Source: Oceanospirillum linum
GTDB taxonomy: Bacteria > Pseudomonadota > Gammaproteobacteria > Pseudomonadales > Halomonadaceae
DNA length: 64,000 nucleotides
Direction of reading: 5' to 3'
NCBI RefSeq assembly: GCF_900182785.1
Contig: NZ_FXTS01000001.1
Coordinates: 696,122-760,121 of the forward strand
Below are positions 61,563 to 64,000 of the stretch, one piece after another; positions within the stretch are counted from its first letter, which is position 1; every line of letters starts with the position of its first letter. The notes beneath the pieces were generated by a model that worked only from the letters and a program-made list of their open reading frames with translations, was not told where the DNA came from and ran no database searches. Made by a program: the position numbers and the translations under genes.

Positions 61563-63224
61563 TTAACTTGAGGATATACCAGATAACGCTGCTAGTTGCG
61601 GCTGAATTTGAGCCATAATAGCATTCATTTGAGCCATAGATGTATCCAGAGCTGTAAACTGTTGTTGCAGAGTCTCTCTGTAGCTTTCAATATACCGGGC
61701 ATGGGCTTCGTACTGCTCTTCAAGATCATCCAGCTGTTCCTGGAAAGAGTCTTCCTGGCCTTTGATAATTCCAGTGATACCGACATAATTGTCAATCTGA
61801 TCACTGATCAGATCACCAATCCCCTCACTTGAAACCGCTCCGGCACCGGCAAAAAGCTTCTGCATGCCATCAAGATTATTCAACGCATCATCAAGTCGGT
61901 CACTGTCCGTAGCTAAGGTGCCATCAGCTTCAATCTCAAGGCCGATGGAGTAAAGAGTATCCATCCCCGGATCTGCACCATCAACCTGCTGAGTAATCAA
62001 ACCGTTTAACACCGACTCAACATTACGCACAATAGGGTCATTTGAAAGCTTACCAGCGGTGTAGTTCCCATCTTCATCCACCGTACCTTTCAGCTCATTC
62101 ATTGTTTCCCGAAGCTTGTTATAAGCACTGGCGAAGGCCTGAACTTTAGATTTCACATCACCGGTATTTTCACCTACGGTAACACCTGCAGTTTCTACAT
62201 CAGTAGTCCCTGTACCAGGTGACTGCTTCAGGGCAGTAATCGTCAGTCCTGCGACAGCACTGTCAAATTCATTACTATCATTGGTAATAGAGACACCGTC
62301 TACTTTAATCTCGGCATCCGTCGCAAGAGACGTCATGCTCATATCACCCGTAGTGGCAAGCTCTGTAATCCCAGTAACACTAAGGTCGTTACCAGTACCG
62401 GTTACTGAAGACTGATACACCAAACGGCCATCGATGATATTGGCAATAACACCAAAATTGTCATCTGCACTGTTAACGGCTGCAACAATATCATCCAGCG
62501 TTTCATCGCCCGTCAGGGAGACATCAAACGTTTTGCCATCTGCCGCAAAAGAAAGTGTGCCACTCAGGTTGGCATCTTTTGCACTCGCAGCTTTCTCAGA
62601 CATAGAGCCTGCGGTCGTAAAACTGCTCATATCTGCATCACCACTGGTGACTGTTAGTGCCTCACCAGTACCTTCCGCATAGTACTCCAGGCGCCCATCA
62701 GTAATTCTCGCGCCAATACCAGAGAGAGCCGCAATACTATCTTTAATATCACTCAACGAATCACCGGCACCGACTGTAATATCAACCGCCGTACCACTGT
62801 CAATCTGAAAAGATAGCGTTCCGGACTTACCCAGCGCTGAAGAGGTATCCGCGAAACTGTCACTTTGGTACATAACCGAGCGCCAGTCAGATGTTACTTT
62901 GCTTCCACTGGCCAGACTGACAACTTCAATATCATAGGATGAAGCAACAGCGTTAGTATCAGACTCTACCTTAACAAGATCGCCGCTACTGGGCTGAGTT
63001 AAAGTAGGTGTCATTGTGGTAAACAATGATGCATCTTTAAGATCATCTGCGGCAGTTTGAAAGTCAGACATCATACTCTTAAGAATGCCCAAACCCGATA
63101 GCGAATCTTCTGCCAGAATCTCACGTGTCCCCAGCTGCTCTACTTTGGACTGGGATGCAACATTAACCAGCCCTTCAAGCATTGTTGACAAATCAAGCCC
63201 GGAACCAATTCCTAAAAAGTTCAT
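61563..63224 (-). CDS. fliD: Flagellar filament cap protein FliD
   Basis: Filament cap that guides flagellin folding at the tip. The 553-residue protein starts MNFLGIGSGLDLSTMLEGLV, has repeated variable middle segments (two related SGTLSF/ISxLSG-type stretches), and ends with a coiled coil and FTALDTSMAQMNAIMAQIQPQLAAL. These features match the conserved N and C domains that pack like flagellin. Confidence 0.97.
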   Translation of the reverse strand: MNFLGIGSGLDLSTMLEGLVNVASQSKVEQLGTREILAEDSLSGLGILKSMMSDFQTAADDLKDASLFTTMTPTLTQPSSGDLVKVESDTNAVASSYDIEVVSLASGSKVTSDWRSVMYQSDSFADTSSALGKSGTLSFQIDSGTAVDITVGAGDSLSDIKDSIAALSGIGARITDGRLEYYAEGTGEALTVTSGDADMSSFTTAGSMSEKAASAKDANLSGTLSFAADGKTFDVSLTGDETLDDIVAAVNSADDNFGVIANIIDGRLVYQSSVTGTGNDLSVTGITELATTGDMSMTSLATDAEIKVDGVSITNDSNEFDSAVAGLTITALKQSPGTGTTDVETAGVTVGENTGDVKSKVQAFASAYNKLRETMNELKGTVDEDGNYTAGKLSNDPIVRNVESVLNGLITQQVDGADPGMDTLYSIGLEIEADGTLATDSDRLDDALNNLDGMQKLFAGAGAVSSEGIGDLISDQIDNYVGITGIIKGQEDSFQEQLDDLEEQYEAHARYIESYRETLQQQFTALDTSMAQMNAIMAQIQPQLAALSGISSS

Positions 63225-63270
63225 GTCGATCTCCTAATGACGCCATACGCCATTTTAATACGCCAGTGAA

Positions 63271-63705
63271 TTAAACTTCATCCGAAAACAAGCTAAATGA
63301 TTGAGCTGCTGCGCCTGATAAAAACTCTTTCATCACTTCATCAAGACGTTTAGCAATCTCTATCGTCTGCTCTGAAGGAATCTGCCGAATCACTTCGTCA
63401 GTATCCTTATCTACAACCTTAACAACAACCTGTTGTAGCTCTTTTTCCACCTGAAGACGCAGACTAACCTGCTGAATTTCAGCATATTGATTAACCTTGT
63501 CAACAGCATCCTGAAGCTCTTTCTCCCGATCACTATTGCCACCTTGGCCCGCCATAGCAGACTTCAGGTCATCAACAGCTGATGTTCGGGCATTATCGAG
63601 CTTAGCTCCTGCCTCTGTTGTTGCTCTACTGACATCAACACCGGCAGTTTTTTGCCGCAATTCATAGCCTTGTGCAAAGGCATCATTAGAACCATCAACT
63701 TTCAT
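63271..63705 (-). CDS. flaG: Flagellar protein FlaG
   Basis: A 144-residue FlaG-family protein, thought to limit filament length in polar-flagellated bacteria. The conserved C-terminal region is LRLQVEKELQQVVVKVVDKDTDEVIRQIPSEQTIEIAKRL. It is the first gene of the operon and is preceded by a sigma-28 promoter. Confidence 0.94.
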   Translation of the reverse strand: MKVDGSNDAFAQGYELRQKTAGVDVSRATTEAGAKLDNARTSAVDDLKSAMAGQGGNSDREKELQDAVDKVNQYAEIQQVSLRLQVEKELQQVVVKVVDKDTDEVIRQIPSEQTIEIAKRLDEVMKEFLSGAAAQSFSLFSDEV

Positions 63706-63750
63706 GCCAATTCCTCCTAAGCCTTTCGGCTAAAAACTTCATTAATATAA

Positions 63751-63777
63751 CTATCGGCCAGCAAGGGCAAAACTTAA
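63751..63777 (-). promoter_or_regulatory. Sigma-28 (FliA) promoter of the flaG operon
   Basis: On the minus strand TTAAGTTT, then 11 bases, then GCCGATAG. This is very close to the FliA consensus TAAAGTTT-N11-GCCGATAA. It lies about 46 bases upstream of the flaG start and should drive flaG-fliD-fliS-maf-fliT. Confidence 0.85.
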
Positions 63778-63815
63778 ACACCCACCCACAAACAAGAAGA
63801 ATATTTACCAGGACA

Positions 63816-63841
63816 AAAAAATCCCGCCGAAGCGGGATTCT
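63816..63841 (-). terminator. Terminator after flagellin gene
   Basis: A perfect 8-bp stem AATCCCGC paired with GCGGGATT around the loop CGAA. On the minus strand it is followed by a run of seven T. It lies 25 bases after the flagellin stop, separating fliC from the flaG operon. Confidence 0.9.
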
Positions 63842-63865
63842 TTGATCTTGCTGGCGTTATATCTA

Positions 63866-64000
63866 TTAACGCAGCAGCGACAGTGCGGTCTGCGGCAGCT
63901 GGTTCGCCTGAGACAGAATAGTCGTTGATGCCTGCTGGATGATCTGATTACGAGTCAGCTCAGCGGTTTCAGCAGCAAAGTCGGTATCCTGAATACGGGA
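63866..64000 (-). CDS. fliC: Flagellin, C-terminal end (partial)
   Basis: The last 44 codons and TAA stop of a flagellin gene that continues beyond the window. The protein reads SRIQDTDFAAETAELTRNQI and, shortly after, ends in TALSLLR. This is the classical D0 C-terminal helix that packs in the filament core and binds FliS. It is the expected target of the Maf glycosyltransferase, but the glycosylated central domain lies outside the window. Confidence 0.95.
   Translation of the reverse strand, partial: SRIQDTDFAAETAELTRNQIIQQASTTILSQANQLPQTALSLLR

Overview
The window looks like a chromosomal segment of a marine gammaproteobacterium, most likely Oceanospirillales (Oceanospirillaceae-like). 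I infer this from the ligA-zipA-smc order, a complete ccmABCDEFGHI operon, and a Pseudomonas/Vibrio-type polar flagellar and chemotaxis cluster with FlhF, FleS/FleR, FlaG, CheZ, ParA and two CheW proteins. Base composition is moderate over most of the window. It is clearly more AT-rich at about 140-3000 and 53090-57315. Taxonomy is inferred from gene content only.

Layout. (1) 1-3002: a two-gene accessory unit on the minus strand, an OLD-like ATPase/TOPRIM protein followed by a C5-cytosine DNA methyltransferase, placed just behind a UPF0270 (yheU-like) gene; it is a candidate restriction or defence unit. (2) 3025-11479: UPF0270, an SLT-like lipoprotein, ligA, zipA, smc. (3) 11613-18942: the System I cytochrome c maturation operon, transcribed ccmA to ccmI. 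(4) 19192-21560, plus strand: a second FliK-like protein and a free-standing FlhB C-terminal domain protein. (5) 21632-29169: DUF2802, cheW, cheW-like, parA, cheB, cheA, cheZ, cheY. (6) 29232-49466: fliA, flhF, flhA, flhB, fliRQPONML, fliK, fliJIHGFE, fleR, fleS. (7) 49862-57315, plus strand: a pseudaminic acid (Pse) locus pseB-pseC-pseF-pseG, formyltransferase, broken pseH, formyltransferase, pseI, PIG-L deacetylase, followed by a degenerate IS30-family element. (8) 58625-64000, minus strand: a FliT-like gene, the Maf-type flagellin glycosyltransferase, fliS, fliD, flaG under a good sigma-28 promoter, then the 3' end of flagellin.

How they work together. Parts 4-8 build, steer and decorate a flagellum: export gate, switch, MS ring, ATPase, hook-length control, chemotaxis pathway, filament cap and filament, plus synthesis of CMP-Pse and its transfer to flagellin by Maf.

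The most interesting region is 53090-57315. The composition changes in the middle of pseG, the usual 4-N-acetyltransferase gene pseH is a relic with two in-frame stop codons, and two formyltransferase-fold genes flank the relic. This suggests that an imported cassette switched the modification at C7 of pseudaminic acid from N-acetyl to N-formyl, possibly with further editing by the PIG-L deacetylase. Two regulators expected in such flagellar loci, FleQ (upstream of fleS) and FlhG/FleN (between flhF and fliA), are both missing from their usual places, as are motCD between cheB and parA.
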